NCBI GenBank assembly: GCA_964573115.1
Contig: CAZNIP010000053.1
Location: forward strand, 1-20,765
From: CAYOID01 sp964573115
GTDB lineage: Bacteria > Desulfobacterota > Desulfovibrionia > Desulfovibrionales > Desulfothermaceae
DNA length: 20,765 nt
Direction of reading: 5' to 3'
In this document: one piece after another, positions 1-7,626 of the stretch
Layout of the letters: every line of letters starts with the position of its first letter
Position numbering within the stretch: position 1 is the stretch's first letter
Translations under genes and position numbers: made by a program
Notes under the pieces: generated by a model
Database searches by the model: none
What the model saw: the letters and a program-made list of their open reading frames with translations, nothing else
Told to the model about the DNA's origin: nothing

Positions 1-54
1 CGGAAAAGGGGCCACTCCGATCCCGCCGGCCTGATCAAGGAAGAAAACTCCCTC
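1..54 (-). repeat. Possible partial copy (F) of the composite intergenic repeat
   Basis: Read on the minus strand, this edge contains TTTTCTTCC, TGATCAGGCC and GGCGGG in the same order as the central module of the clearer copies (TTTCTTCC, TGATCAGCCTGGCCGAG). It is cut by the window edge and more diverged than the other copies, so membership is tentative. Confidence 0.35.
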
Positions 55-64
55 AGATCGCGTT

Positions 65-523
65 TTATCTCCCGGAGGCTTCTCCAGGGGTGATGCCTTC
101 AAAGTTGCAGATGGTCTCGATGACCTCTCTGGGGAACGAGGACTTCCTGAGCTCCTGGTAGTCATAGGCAACGATGAGCCCTTTGCCCACAGCGGAAATG
201 GCCTTGGTCTTGTGACTGGTGATGAGGTACTCCTGCTCGATGGTCGAGTCTGAAACGGACACGGAACGGCAGCCCACGGTGATGGAATCCGGATAGGTCA
301 GCGGGGCGATGTACTTGCAGCTCGTCTCCGCCAGGATTGGACCGATCTGGGCCTTGAGGCAGGCCTGATCCAGCCCGAGCCGATTGATGTACTCGATTCT
401 GGCGCACTCGAAGAACCTGAAGAAGCGGACGTTGTTGACGTGCTGAAAGGCATCCATGTCCCCCCAGAGCACGGGAAGCTCGATCGTCACGGAAAAATCG
501 TTCAGGGAGAGCTTGTTGTTCAT
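65..523 (-). CDS. Acyl-CoA thioesterase, hotdog-fold 4HBT/YbgC-like family
   Basis: A 152-residue protein predicted to hydrolyse acyl-CoA thioesters in the cytoplasm. The N-terminal part carries the 4HBT signature, WGDMDAFQHVNN at residues 20-31, followed by an FFEcAR helix motif. Asp24 sits where the catalytic aspartate of YbgC-type enzymes lies. The length is normal for a single hotdog domain. The start was placed at the ATG at 523 because AGGAAA lies about seven bases before it; an in-frame ATG at 586 would add 21 residues with no family similarity. A perfect TATAAT on the minus strand lies about 85 bases upstream. The acyl-CoA dehydrogenase lies further upstream on the same strand, which fits acyl-CoA turnover, but about 360 bases containing a repeat separate them, so a shared operon is unlikely. 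The exact substrate cannot be told from the sequence. Confidence 0.85.
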   Translation of the reverse strand: MNNKLSLNDFSVTIELPVLWGDMDAFQHVNNVRFFRFFECARIEYINRLGLDQACLKAQIGPILAETSCKYIAPLTYPDSITVGCRSVSVSDSTIEQEYLITSHKTKAISAVGKGLIVAYDYQELRKSSFPREVIETICNFEGITPGEASGR

Positions 524-596
524 GCTGAGCTTTCCTGTTTCATGACCCCGGTGCAAAAAGTCCATCCGGCAGCTTTTCGCGGCCAATGAGAGCGTA

Positions 597-632
597 TGAC
601 TCTTTGATTATACTGACTCTTTGATGCTCGCA
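597..632 (-). promoter_or_regulatory. Candidate promoter with a 12-bp direct repeat over the -10 region
   Basis: On the minus strand a perfect TATAAT lies at 607-612, with only a weak -35 about 18 bases upstream (TTCATG). TGACTCTTTGAT occurs twice, at 597-608 and 614-625 (17-base period), flanking and overlapping the -10 box. This arrangement would suit a repressor operator for the thioesterase gene. The promoter call rests on the -10 box; regulation by the repeats is inference. Confidence 0.45.
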
Positions 633-641
633 TGAAACTTC

Positions 642-827
642 ATCACAGGTGTTCAGTTTTCAGGTGTCGGTGTTCAGGAAGAGGGCCTTTAAGTGAACTC
701 ACTGGACAGAGTTTCTTCCCTGATCAGCCTGGCCGAGTCGAAGCCCTTCCCGACACCTCGGGCATCTTTTCTTCCATCAACCTTCAACCCTCAACCCTCG
801 ACCTTCAGCCCAGCCAGCGGCAGGGCT
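642..827 (+). repeat. Composite intergenic repeat, copy A
   Basis: Shares ordered blocks with the copies at 9264, 12101, 15848 and 20625. These are ATCACAGG, a GGTGTCGG-type block, GGACAGAGTTTCT, CCTGATCA, CTGGCCGAGTCGAAGCCC, CACCTCGGGCATCTTTTCT, the pyrimidine-rich CAACCTTCAACCCTCGACC block, and a closing AGCCC...GGGCT inverted repeat. The block at about 720-780 is nearly identical to copy C. No coding frame is conserved between copies. It occupies most of the gap between the thioesterase and dehydrogenase genes. Confidence 0.8.
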
Positions 828-843
828 CGTTTCTGAATTCATG

Positions 844-870
844 CGGCTGCATCATGGCTTTTTGCAGCCG
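844..870. repeat. Hairpin with GGCTGC core downstream of the acyl-CoA dehydrogenase gene
   Basis: Perfect 8-bp arms CGGCTGCA (844-851) and TGCAGCCG (863-870). The element and its flank (TCATGCGGCTGCATC) are repeated at 2343, so the dehydrogenase gene is bracketed by two copies. There is no T tract after it in the dehydrogenase direction, so a classical intrinsic terminator is doubtful. Confidence 0.6.
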
Positions 871-883
871 GATCCTTCATGAA

Positions 884-2134
884 TCACTCAAAGATGAGCT
901 CGTCCAGGGCAAAGGCTTCTGCGGCATCGGCTTCAAAGTCTCGGACGGCGTTGGCCTCTTTGTTTTTCTGGTGTTCCCTGTACCATTCGTGGGCCGTGAT
1001 CATGGACATGACCTCGCTCGTTCCAGTCCAGATCGAGGCCAAGCGGACATCGCGGTAGATGCGTTCAATGGGCAGGACGTTGGTGTATCCGAGCCCGCCG
1101 ACAACCTGCATGGCATTGTGCACCGCCTTTTGGCAGGATTCGGTGATGAACTTCTTGGATTCGGAGATCATGCGTCTGATCTTGCCCGGCTCGGCCTGCT
1201 CGTCAACCGCCCTGGCCGTGGTGTACGACATGGACCTGGCGGCGTCCAGGAGCATGACCGCCTCAGCCACCTGGAAGCTGACGCCTTGAAACGAGCTGAT
1301 GGTTCTGCCAAAGGCCTTTCTGCGGGAGGTGTAGCTGGTGGCCACCTCCACTGCAGGCCGGGCCGCCCCGATGGTCATGGTGGCCGTGCCCAGCCGTTCG
1401 GGGATCATCATGGTGTTGAAGACCGGATAGGCCCCATGGACTCCACCGATGACGTTCTCCCTGGGCACCTTGACGTCCCTGAAGAGAAGGCGGGCCGTGC
1501 CGCCTCCCCGGCAGCCCATCAACCCGTAGAGATACTTGGTTTCAACCCCTTCCCCCCTTTCGACGATGAAGGCGGTCAGGGCCTTTCTGGGGTCGCAGTC
1601 CTGATCCGGGTTGGTTCGGGCATAGACCAGGAAGAAGTCTGCGCCTTCGCCTCCAACAATAAACCGTTTTTGGCCGTTGAGCAAAAAGTGGTCCCCTCTG
1701 TCCTCAGCCCGGGTCGTGGTTCCAAAGAAGTCGGACCCCCCGCGGGGCTCGGTCAGGCACTCTGCAGCAAATCGTTCCCCCCGGAGGAGCGGCTTGACGA
1801 ATTTTTCCCTCTGCTCATCGGTGCCGTGCTGTATGATGGCGTCGCAGACCAGCTCGGCCCCGACTCCAAAGACACAGGCGAATTCATAGCCCAGGACCCC
1901 GACCTCTTCCATGATCATGCAGGTCGTGACCCAGTCCATGTCCCGGCCTCCCCATTCCCTGGGGTAGCGGCAGCCCAGGAGGTTCCTCGCCCCGGCTTCC
2001 CGGAGGAATTCTTTTGGAAAGGTGATGGCGTCCCGGTCCATGTCCAGAATCATCTCTCTGGGGACCCAGCTGACCAGGTCCCGGACTTCGGCCCTGATGG
2101 ACAGCTGCTCTTGGCTCAGCAGGTGATCAAACAT
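884..2134 (-). CDS. Acyl-CoA dehydrogenase (IVD/LCAD active-site class)
   Basis: A 416-residue flavoprotein predicted to introduce an alpha,beta double bond into an acyl-CoA, passing electrons to electron-transfer flavoprotein. The full three-domain family length is present. Visible motifs are CLTEPRGGSD (126-135, flavin and substrate contacts), RKAFGRTISSFQ (272-283), the MQVVGGLGYT flavin segment (342-351) and the C-terminal IYRDVRLASIWTGTSEVM (359-376). In MCAD-type enzymes the catalytic glutamate sits in the last motif (YEGT); here it is Thr370 (WTGT). Glu246 in IPERLG matches the alternative catalytic position of isovaleryl-CoA and long-chain acyl-CoA dehydrogenases. The start is secure because AAGGAGG lies just before the ATG. 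No ETF genes are nearby. Substrate chain length or branching cannot be read directly. Confidence 0.93.
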   Translation of the reverse strand: MFDHLLSQEQLSIRAEVRDLVSWVPREMILDMDRDAITFPKEFLREAGARNLLGCRYPREWGGRDMDWVTTCMIMEEVGVLGYEFACVFGVGAELVCDAIIQHGTDEQREKFVKPLLRGERFAAECLTEPRGGSDFFGTTTRAEDRGDHFLLNGQKRFIVGGEGADFFLVYARTNPDQDCDPRKALTAFIVERGEGVETKYLYGLMGCRGGGTARLLFRDVKVPRENVIGGVHGAYPVFNTMMIPERLGTATMTIGAARPAVEVATSYTSRRKAFGRTISSFQGVSFQVAEAVMLLDAARSMSYTTARAVDEQAEPGKIRRMISESKKFITESCQKAVHNAMQVVGGLGYTNVLPIERIYRDVRLASIWTGTSEVMSMITAHEWYREHQKNKEANAVRDFEADAAEAFALDELIFE

Positions 2135-2342
2135 GTTTTCCTCCTTTCAGTCCTGCCTCTTGGCTTGCTTTCGTTGCATCCGGGCTTCATCCCTTGGCAT
2201 TGCGCAGACTTTGATGTAGGTCCTGTGCGGAGTTGATCCCGGCGGCCAGCCAACTCCAGGCTTGCAATGCAGGACCCTGTCCTTCCATCCGGTCGGTAGA
2301 TAATCGAACCCTTGTGCAGGCCTGGGCTGTATTCTGGCTCAT

Positions 2343-2372
2343 GCGGCTGCATCTTGCAGTTTTTGCAGCCGC
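2343..2372. repeat. Second copy of the GGCTGC hairpin, upstream of the acyl-CoA dehydrogenase gene
   Basis: Perfect 9-bp arms GCGGCTGCA (2343-2351) and TGCAGCCGC (2364-2372). The flank TCATGCGGCTGCATC and the TTTTTGCAGCCG end match the copy at 844. A nested CTGCA-TCT-TGCAG followed by TTTTT at 2348-2364 could act as a weak plus-strand terminator. The surrounding stretch 2135-2527 otherwise holds only a CAACCCTCGACCTTC fragment of the composite repeat near 2440 and no gene that I can support. Confidence 0.6.
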
Positions 2373-2527
2373 ACCAATCCGGCCGAAGGAGGATCATCAT
2401 GTGCTCGGTGGGGGCCCTTTCATCCCTTAACCGTCCACCTTCAACCCTCGACCTTCTCCAGCCCTGTACAACAGAGTTGAGATGAAGACAAGTTCAGCAA
2501 CCACACACCATGCATCAGGAGGTCATC

Positions 2528-3307
2528 ATGTCTTATTCGTCGCTTGTTTTCGATGTCCCGGAGCAGGGCATAGCCCGGATCACCCTGAACAGGCCAGACC
2601 ACTACAATGCCTTGAATCAGGCGCTGACAGAAGAGGCCGCTGCAGTCCTTGCCGAGTTTGCCTCCAGGGATGACCTGCGGGTGCTGATCCTGACCGGGGC
2701 GGGCAGATCCTTCAGTGCCGGCGGCGACCTGGCCTGGCTGCTGGAGGCTGATGATCTCCATAAAAAGCGTCAGGTGGTCGATCGGGCCGGAGACCTGATT
2801 GCAACCCTGGACGGAATGGAAAAGCCGCTCATCGCTGCCGTGAACGGCGTGGCGGCCGGTGCGGGAACAGCCCTGGCCCTGGCCTGCGACCTGGTCATCG
2901 CCTCTGACGCCGCCAGGTTCGCGCCAAACTTCGTGAATATCGGGGCCGTCCCGGACAGTGGGGCCTCCTGGTATCTGCCCCGGGTTGTAGGGTATCACAA
3001 GGCAGCCGAGCTCATGCTCACCGGTCGTCTGCTCAAGGCAGCCGAGGCCCTGGACCTGGGGCTCTTCAACCGGGTTGTGCCAGCTGACAGCCTGGAGCAG
3101 GAAAGCCTTGAAACAGCCAGGGCAATCGTCAAAGGCCCCCGAAAGGCCATTCGCTCGATCAAGAAGATGCTCAAGATGAGTCGAGGGAACACACTTGAAG
3201 CTCAGTTGGAAGTGGAGGCTTCCCTCCAGGTCCTGGCCTGGTCCCAGCAGGAGTTTGCCGAAGGGGTGCAGGCCTTTCTGGAGAAGAGACCTCCTCAGTT
3301 TGATTGA
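2528..3307 (+). CDS. Enoyl-CoA hydratase/isomerase (crotonase) family, PaaG-like
   Basis: A 259-residue crotonase-fold enzyme acting on acyl-CoA thioesters. The oxyanion-hole segments SFSAGGDLAWL (61-71) and NGVAAGAGTALALACD (106-121) are clear. At the two positions of the hydratase catalytic glutamates, spaced 20 residues apart as in rat enoyl-CoA hydratase, this protein has Ala115 and Phe135. It instead has Asp143 in GAVPDSGASWYLPRVVG, the arrangement of PaaG-type isomerases that use one aspartate. Double-bond or ring isomerisation is therefore more likely than hydration. The ATG at 2528 was chosen because AGGAGG ends five bases upstream; an ATG at 2510 lacks such a site. No other phenylacetate genes are nearby, so a true PaaG role is unproven. 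Confidence 0.88.
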   Translation: MSYSSLVFDVPEQGIARITLNRPDHYNALNQALTEEAAAVLAEFASRDDLRVLILTGAGRSFSAGGDLAWLLEADDLHKKRQVVDRAGDLIATLDGMEKPLIAAVNGVAAGAGTALALACDLVIASDAARFAPNFVNIGAVPDSGASWYLPRVVGYHKAAELMLTGRLLKAAEALDLGLFNRVVPADSLEQESLETARAIVKGPRKAIRSIKKMLKMSRGNTLEAQLEVEASLQVLAWSQQEFAEGVQAFLEKRPPQFD

Positions 3308-3502
3308 AGCCATCCCGGCCTCAGGTCCTGCTGCCGGACGGTTCAGACAGAGCCTGGCTGGAAGCAGTGGTTGAGCAGATGGTGGTCGGGAACTCGACTC
3401 CTGCTGGGAGCTCATGGTGTCTCCAGGAGATGGAACATGGCTTGCAAAGCTCTATTTTGTCAGCTCAAGGACACATCCGGGATATTCCGGACATGTCAAG
3501 GC

Positions 3503-3698
3503 TCACCCCACACGGGTCAGGTAGGTCGGGGTGCAGTCCGAAATCCATTTTTTGGCATTTCTGGCGGTAAAAGGTGTCAGGCCGAAGCGCTCATTGATCT
3601 GAGTTCCAGCATGATCTGGAGCTCGATGGGAACGTATCTCTGATTGACACCGGGAAGGCAACTTCTTTAAGATCCATTGTATTTGAGCGATCTGACAT
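3503..3698 (-). pseudogene. Possible small frameshifted ORF in the 3308-3808 gap
   Basis: The roughly 500-base gap before the M23 peptidase gene has no convincing intact gene. On the minus strand an ATG at 3698, preceded by AAAGGTG seven bases away, opens a 35-codon frame ending at 3591. A one-base shift near 3640 would continue into a protein-like stretch ending at 3503 that includes QINERFGLTPFTARNAKKW. I recognise no family. It could be a decayed gene, a sequencing artefact or chance. Confidence 0.2.
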
Positions 3699-3808
3699 TT
3701 CTTGACACCTTTGATCGGCCAACCGCTGAAAAAGATGCCTGAGAGCCCATGAATCCAGAGGGTCGATCTTCAGGGGCCTCTGCTTCTTGATTGAGGAGGG
3801 ACAGGATC

Positions 3809-4831
3809 ATGTCCAAAGTCACTTTACTCTGGTTTTCTCAACCAGATCGGCCATTCAAGGTCTTTTCCATGAGCAGGGGGGCTTTTTTTGCCCTTTTGGG
3901 ATGCGTGGTCTTTTTTGTCTGCATGTCTTTTTTTCTTTTCTGGACCACAAAGCACTATCGATCCCAGACGCAGCACTTCTCTGAGGAGAATCTCGAGCTG
4001 CAGCAGGATGTTGTCCAGAAGAAGGAGGCTTATGAGCAGCAGATGCAGGATAAGCTGTCCACGATCAAGACGCTGAAACAGCAGATGGCCGAGGCTCGGG
4101 ACAATCTGGAACTCCTCAAGTCCAAGCTGGGCCAATCCGAGGCTGAGCTTGAGGAGATCAGGAAGATGGAACTGAAGGTCCGGCGTTACCTTGGTCTGGA
4201 CGCCGACATCGAAGTGCTCAAGGAGGGCAATGCCTCCCACCAGGGTGGCTTCACCGGTGTCCTCGGGCCTCTTGATGGCGAACCTCAGACTGCGAACTGC
4301 ACTTCTGGAGAGGATGAGGGCGATCTCGTTTCCTACTCTCTGTCCCTGAGGGAGAGCATGCGTGAGGTCCTGCGGTTCCTTCAGGACAGGGAAAAAGAGC
4401 TCAACTCCATTCCTTCGATCATGCCCGTCTCCACCGACAAGGTCTGGATTTCCTGCGGCTACGGCTACAGGATGAACCCCTTCACCTCCAAGAAGGAATT
4501 CCATGCCGCCATCGACATAGCCGGCCAGTGGAAGACGCCCCTGATCGCACCAGCTGACGGCACAGTCATTCGAGTCGGCAAGAATCACATCTTCGGCAAC
4601 TATGTGCGCATCCAACACGGTCACGACATCGTGACCTCCTATGGCCACATGCACTCCGTGATCGTCAAGAAGGGGGACAAGGTCCAGAGAAAGGATGTCA
4701 TAGGCTACATGGGCAATACAGGACGGTCCACCGGGACCCATGTCCACTATAAGGTGGCCAAGGAGGGTAAGCATGTCAACCCCATGAAGTACATCCTCGA
4801 TCGCAGGTCCGCCTCGTTGACACTCAACTAA
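3809..4831 (+). CDS. Membrane-anchored M23 (LytM) family peptidoglycan endopeptidase
   Basis: A 340-residue protein that should cleave peptide cross-links in peptidoglycan on the periplasmic side. A short basic N-terminus is followed by one transmembrane helix (about 24-46), a coiled coil rich in Glu, Lys and Gln (about 57-125), a linker, and an M23 domain (about 212-330). All zinc and catalytic residues are visible: His232 and Asp236 in FHAAIDIAG, His280 in SYGHMH, and His311/His313 in THVHYK, so it should be active. The ATG at 3809 was chosen for the GAGGAGGG eight bases upstream. It is co-transcribed with the bactofilin gene, nine bases downstream. Bactofilin and M23 peptidase pairs are known morphogenesis modules (for example CcmA with Csd proteins in Helicobacter, BacA with LmdC in Hyphomonas). 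A role in local wall remodelling is inferred from that. Confidence 0.92.
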   Translation: MSKVTLLWFSQPDRPFKVFSMSRGAFFALLGCVVFFVCMSFFLFWTTKHYRSQTQHFSEENLELQQDVVQKKEAYEQQMQDKLSTIKTLKQQMAEARDNLELLKSKLGQSEAELEEIRKMELKVRRYLGLDADIEVLKEGNASHQGGFTGVLGPLDGEPQTANCTSGEDEGDLVSYSLSLRESMREVLRFLQDREKELNSIPSIMPVSTDKVWISCGYGYRMNPFTSKKEFHAAIDIAGQWKTPLIAPADGTVIRVGKNHIFGNYVRIQHGHDIVTSYGHMHSVIVKKGDKVQRKDVIGYMGNTGRSTGTHVHYKVAKEGKHVNPMKYILDRRSASLTLN

Positions 4832-4840
4832 GAGGGATTC

Positions 4841-5446
4841 ATGTTCAAGAAGAAAGACGTTCCCATGGACAGGCACATGACCGGAGCTCCGACCCTGATC
4901 GGCTCCAACACGAGCTTTGAGGGTCGATTTGCCGGGCACGACACGATTTGTATCGAGGGTGAGTTCAAAGGTGAGCTCATCAGTGACAGCAGCGTGTTCA
5001 TCAACAAGAACGCCCGGGTTCAGGCAGAGGTCAAAGCCAAGCACGTCTTTGTTCATGGCGAGGTGGAAGGGAATATCCGGGCCAGCGAGCATTTGAACAT
5101 TGGGGCCAGCGGAAGGGTCAGAGGGGATGTGGACACCCGTTCCCTGACAGTGGTCACCGGCGGCAGGCTGGATGGCAGCTGCAGAATGCTGGACGAAAAT
5201 GGCGATGTGATCAAGGATTCCCCTGACGGTGAGTCCTCAGAGGCTTCCGGGATGTCTCTCTTTCAAAGCCTGGGCGTGGACACTTCAGAAGATGAGGTCG
5301 CAGCAGGGCATGATGATGACGGGATTGAGGAACGAACTGTCATTGACCCACTCGACGACATCATGTCCCTGGACGATGACGATGAGCAGGACAGTCCGGA
5401 GCTTGAAAGCCAGGAGCTGGAAGAGGAGAAGGCCCAGGATTTTTGA
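4841..5446 (+). CDS. Bactofilin (polymer-forming cytoskeletal protein)
   Basis: A 201-residue protein with a central bactofilin beta-helix (about 15-120) flanked by a short basic N-terminus and a long acidic, probably disordered C-terminal tail (about 125-201, with runs such as DDDDEQD). The repeating pattern of hydrophobic and glycine residues (GEFKGELISD, GEVEGNIRA, GASGRVRGDV) is typical of the family, which assembles into nucleotide-free filaments near the inner membrane. Two basic and hydrophobic patches near the N-terminus (MFKKKDV) could contact the membrane. AGAGGG lies just before the ATG. As the partner of the upstream M23 peptidase it is likely to position the peptidase at sites of curvature; this is by analogy. 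The acidic tail is long compared with minimal bactofilins. Confidence 0.92.
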   Translation: MFKKKDVPMDRHMTGAPTLIGSNTSFEGRFAGHDTICIEGEFKGELISDSSVFINKNARVQAEVKAKHVFVHGEVEGNIRASEHLNIGASGRVRGDVDTRSLTVVTGGRLDGSCRMLDENGDVIKDSPDGESSEASGMSLFQSLGVDTSEDEVAAGHDDDGIEERTVIDPLDDIMSLDDDDEQDSPELESQELEEEKAQDF

Positions 5447-5530
5447 AGGGGAGCGCAAGATCAGGGCAGGGCCTGTGATGGTTTGAAACAATCATCCTGG
5501 CGTCTCTGCCTGGCCGCAATCAGACCTCGA

Positions 5531-5573
5531 AGCGCCATGCTGTATGCAGTTGCAGAGCATGGCGCTTTTCTTT
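5531..5573 (+). terminator. Intrinsic terminator of the M23 peptidase-bactofilin operon
   Basis: Perfect 11-bp arms AGCGCCATGCT (5531-5541) and AGCATGGCGCT (5556-5566), a 14-base loop, then TTTCTTTCC. It lies about 85 bases after the bactofilin stop codon and before the convergent STN-domain gene. Confidence 0.9.
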
Positions 5574-5643
5574 CCTCTTGCTGCGACGACACTGTCCTCA
5601 AGCAGGGCAGGGTTCTAGGCCGTCTTGCTGCGCATGGAAGCAG

Positions 5644-6273
5644 CTATGAGTCTGTTTTCTCCAGCGAGTCTTGTATTTTTTGCATGATCATTTCATACTC
5701 GTCTTTGCTGAGGGATTCATCCTCTGCCAAAGACTTCACAAAGTCTTCCAGATCTTTTCTGGAACCCTCAAACTCGATCCCGGCTGTGGAGTTCGGCTCC
5801 AGCTTGTCTGATCCAGGCGCTGCAGGGGGCAGCCGCGGCCCAACCTCCTGAGGAGCGAATGGATCAGTCAGCTCAGAGGGCTCATCCTCAGTCTGCGTGT
5901 CGATCTTTGCAGGAGAAGGAGCCCCTGGGCTGTCAAAGATGAGCAGGGTCTGGATGGTGGGAAAATCGGGACCTTCAGGCTGCGTCTGGATGAGGACATA
6001 ACTCAAACCAGCCCGCCGCATCGTGTCCCTGATGCCTTCAATCAGCGATTGCCCGGTAAAGTCGATGCTGATGGCCTGGTTCAGGGTGGACTCGGTCTGT
6101 ATTTCGAAATGTGCCCTGAAGGCCAGTTCCTGAAGAAAGTCCTGAAGAGGAAAGTTGTTCAGGCGACCTGCGAGCTTCTGTCCATCGAACGTGACCGTGT
6201 TTGTCCCCTCAGCCCAGACTGACGACCCCAGACAGATCAGGATGAGCAGAGCTGTCAGTTTGAACCGGTTCAT
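5644..6273 (-). CDS. Exported STN-domain protein (secretin/TonB short N-terminal domain)
   Basis: With the start at 6273 this is a 209-residue protein beginning with a signal peptide (MNRFKLTALLILICLGSSVWA, cleavage near residue 21). Residues about 36-95 fit the STN domain pattern, from LNNFPLQDFLQEL through ISIDFTGQSLIEGI to LSYVLI, as found at the N-termini of secretins and TonB-dependent receptors. A Pro/Asp/Glu-rich linker (about 115-165) and a charged helical C-terminus follow. It has no secretin or barrel domain, so it is a stand-alone periplasmic STN protein. In-frame ATGs at 6324 and 6408 would lengthen it, but place the signal peptide internally; none of the starts has a strong ribosome site. 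It is divergent from the two DUF4139 genes with about 200 bases between, suggesting a shared regulatory region. Confidence 0.7.
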   Translation of the reverse strand: MNRFKLTALLILICLGSSVWAEGTNTVTFDGQKLAGRLNNFPLQDFLQELAFRAHFEIQTESTLNQAISIDFTGQSLIEGIRDTMRRAGLSYVLIQTQPEGPDFPTIQTLLIFDSPGAPSPAKIDTQTEDEPSELTDPFAPQEVGPRLPPAAPGSDKLEPNSTAGIEFEGSRKDLEDFVKSLAEDESLSKDEYEMIMQKIQDSLEKTDS

Positions 6274-6474
6274 GCGTCCAGGTCGAAACCAGGACTGAAA
6301 GGCGAGTTTGATATGATGTTTCATCACGCCGGGACTCGATCCACAAGCACAGAGGCAAGGAGCAGGCCGCTCTGAAGAGATCGGCGGCCTGACAAGGGTC
6401 GACTTCATGTATGGTGATGTCTCTGAATTGGTTAGAACACGATCTGCGAGCCAAAGGCAAGTGAGGTTGGACTC

Positions 6475-7614
6475 ATGAGAATCAAAGGCGTGTCAATCCT
6501 GCTGGCCGTGGTGATCGTCTGTCAAATCCTGTTCCCGTCGACCGTCAGGGCCAGGACAAAGCTGGCCGCGGTCCCTGAACGAGAGGCGACCGTGATTCGT
6601 CTGGACAATCCCAAGGCTACCCTGATTCAGGAAAATCGGACCCTGACTCTGCAGCAGGGCCAAAACCAGGTCGATTTTTCCTGGAAGGGCGTTCAGGTCA
6701 AGCAGGATTCCATCAGGCTGGACATCCTGACCCACAACGATGCGGTCTCACTGCTCAGCGTGAGCTATCCACCCCAGGAGGCAGCCCTGGTGTGGTCCAT
6801 TCATGCTCAAAGCCCGGTCCAGGTCGAGGTTCGCATCAGCTATCTGCTGTCCCGGATCGACAGTTTGGCCACGTATAAAGGCGTGGTCAGCCGTGATGAG
6901 ACAGCCCTGGACATCTCTGGATTCCAGGTCTTGCGAAATTTTTCCGGTGAAGACTTTGCTGCTGCGGCTGTTTTTTTTCCTGGCGGGGATCAAGACATAG
7001 CAGTGAGTCGGCACGGGGAGACCAAGCAGCTCCTGAGCCTCAGAACTCAAGCCACTCCGATGGCGAAGGAGATCACCTTCGACTCCCGAAAGCATCCGTG
7101 GGACCCGGAAAAGGAATCGACCGCTGTGGGGCTGCCGGTGACCTACAGCATCGAAAACCGCAGTCAGGACGGTCTTGGCAGGACCCTCCTGGCTGAGGGC
7201 AAAATGCGCGTGTTCATTGAAGACGGCCATGGAGGTCGTGTCTTTCTGGGAGAGGATCGGGTCGGACCGGTTCCGGTGGGGCAAAAGATGGAGGTCACTG
7301 TGGGCCGGAGTCGGGACGTCAAGGTCACGCAGCGGACCATGTCCAAGAAAAGGGTCAATGTCCGGCGCAACAACGACAATCGCGTCGTGCTCTTCGACCT
7401 GGAAGAAACGGTCACGGCCAGGCTCGAGAATTTCAAAGACACGTCCCAGGTCCTGCATCTCATCGAGCATATTCCAGGTGAGTGGGAGATGATCGAGACA
7501 AACATGGCTTATACACGACTCGATGCCAACAGGCTCAATTATGAGGTCGACATTCCGGCCCGGGGCAGCAGGGAGCTGGTCATGCACTACCTGCGGCGGA
7601 ACATCCGCAGATAG
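6475..7614 (+). CDS. Exported DUF4139-type protein, diverged first copy
   Basis: A 379-residue protein with a signal peptide (about 1-26, ending STVRA). It aligns along its length with the next gene. Shared blocks are the N-terminal ATLIQENRTLTLQQGQNQV, the central SVSYPP, VRISYLLS and KGVVSRDET segments, and the C-terminal beta-rich part. DUF4139 proteins often carry an N-terminal DUF4140 coiled coil; none is present here. The conserved tryptophan seen in the second copy (SYLTSGLTWQAFY) is missing (SYLLSRIDSLATY), so this copy has diverged. GTGAGGT lies about eight bases before the ATG. It is co-transcribed with the second copy, 12 bases downstream. Biochemical function is unknown; location in the periplasm or outer surface is inferred from the signal peptide. 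Confidence 0.75.
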   Translation: MRIKGVSILLAVVIVCQILFPSTVRARTKLAAVPEREATVIRLDNPKATLIQENRTLTLQQGQNQVDFSWKGVQVKQDSIRLDILTHNDAVSLLSVSYPPQEAALVWSIHAQSPVQVEVRISYLLSRIDSLATYKGVVSRDETALDISGFQVLRNFSGEDFAAAAVFFPGGDQDIAVSRHGETKQLLSLRTQATPMAKEITFDSRKHPWDPEKESTAVGLPVTYSIENRSQDGLGRTLLAEGKMRVFIEDGHGGRVFLGEDRVGPVPVGQKMEVTVGRSRDVKVTQRTMSKKRVNVRRNNDNRVVLFDLEETVTARLENFKDTSQVLHLIEHIPGEWEMIETNMAYTRLDANRLNYEVDIPARGSRELVMHYLRRNIRR

Positions 7615-7626
7615 AGGGGGGCAAAG

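Noticed and set aside
632..2236. Long plus-strand open frame of 534 codons opposite the acyl-CoA dehydrogenase gene
   Set aside because: It is antisense to a gene with clear family motifs, runs through a repeat, and its translation is rich in Gly, Pro, Asp and His with no domain.
2441..3415. Minus-strand open frame of 324 codons opposite the crotonase gene
   Set aside because: Antisense to a clear crotonase; no domain.
3824..5092. Long minus-strand open frame of 422 codons opposite the M23 peptidase and bactofilin genes
   Set aside because: It spans two well-supported genes on the other strand and has no recognisable domain; typical of antisense frames in GC-rich DNA.
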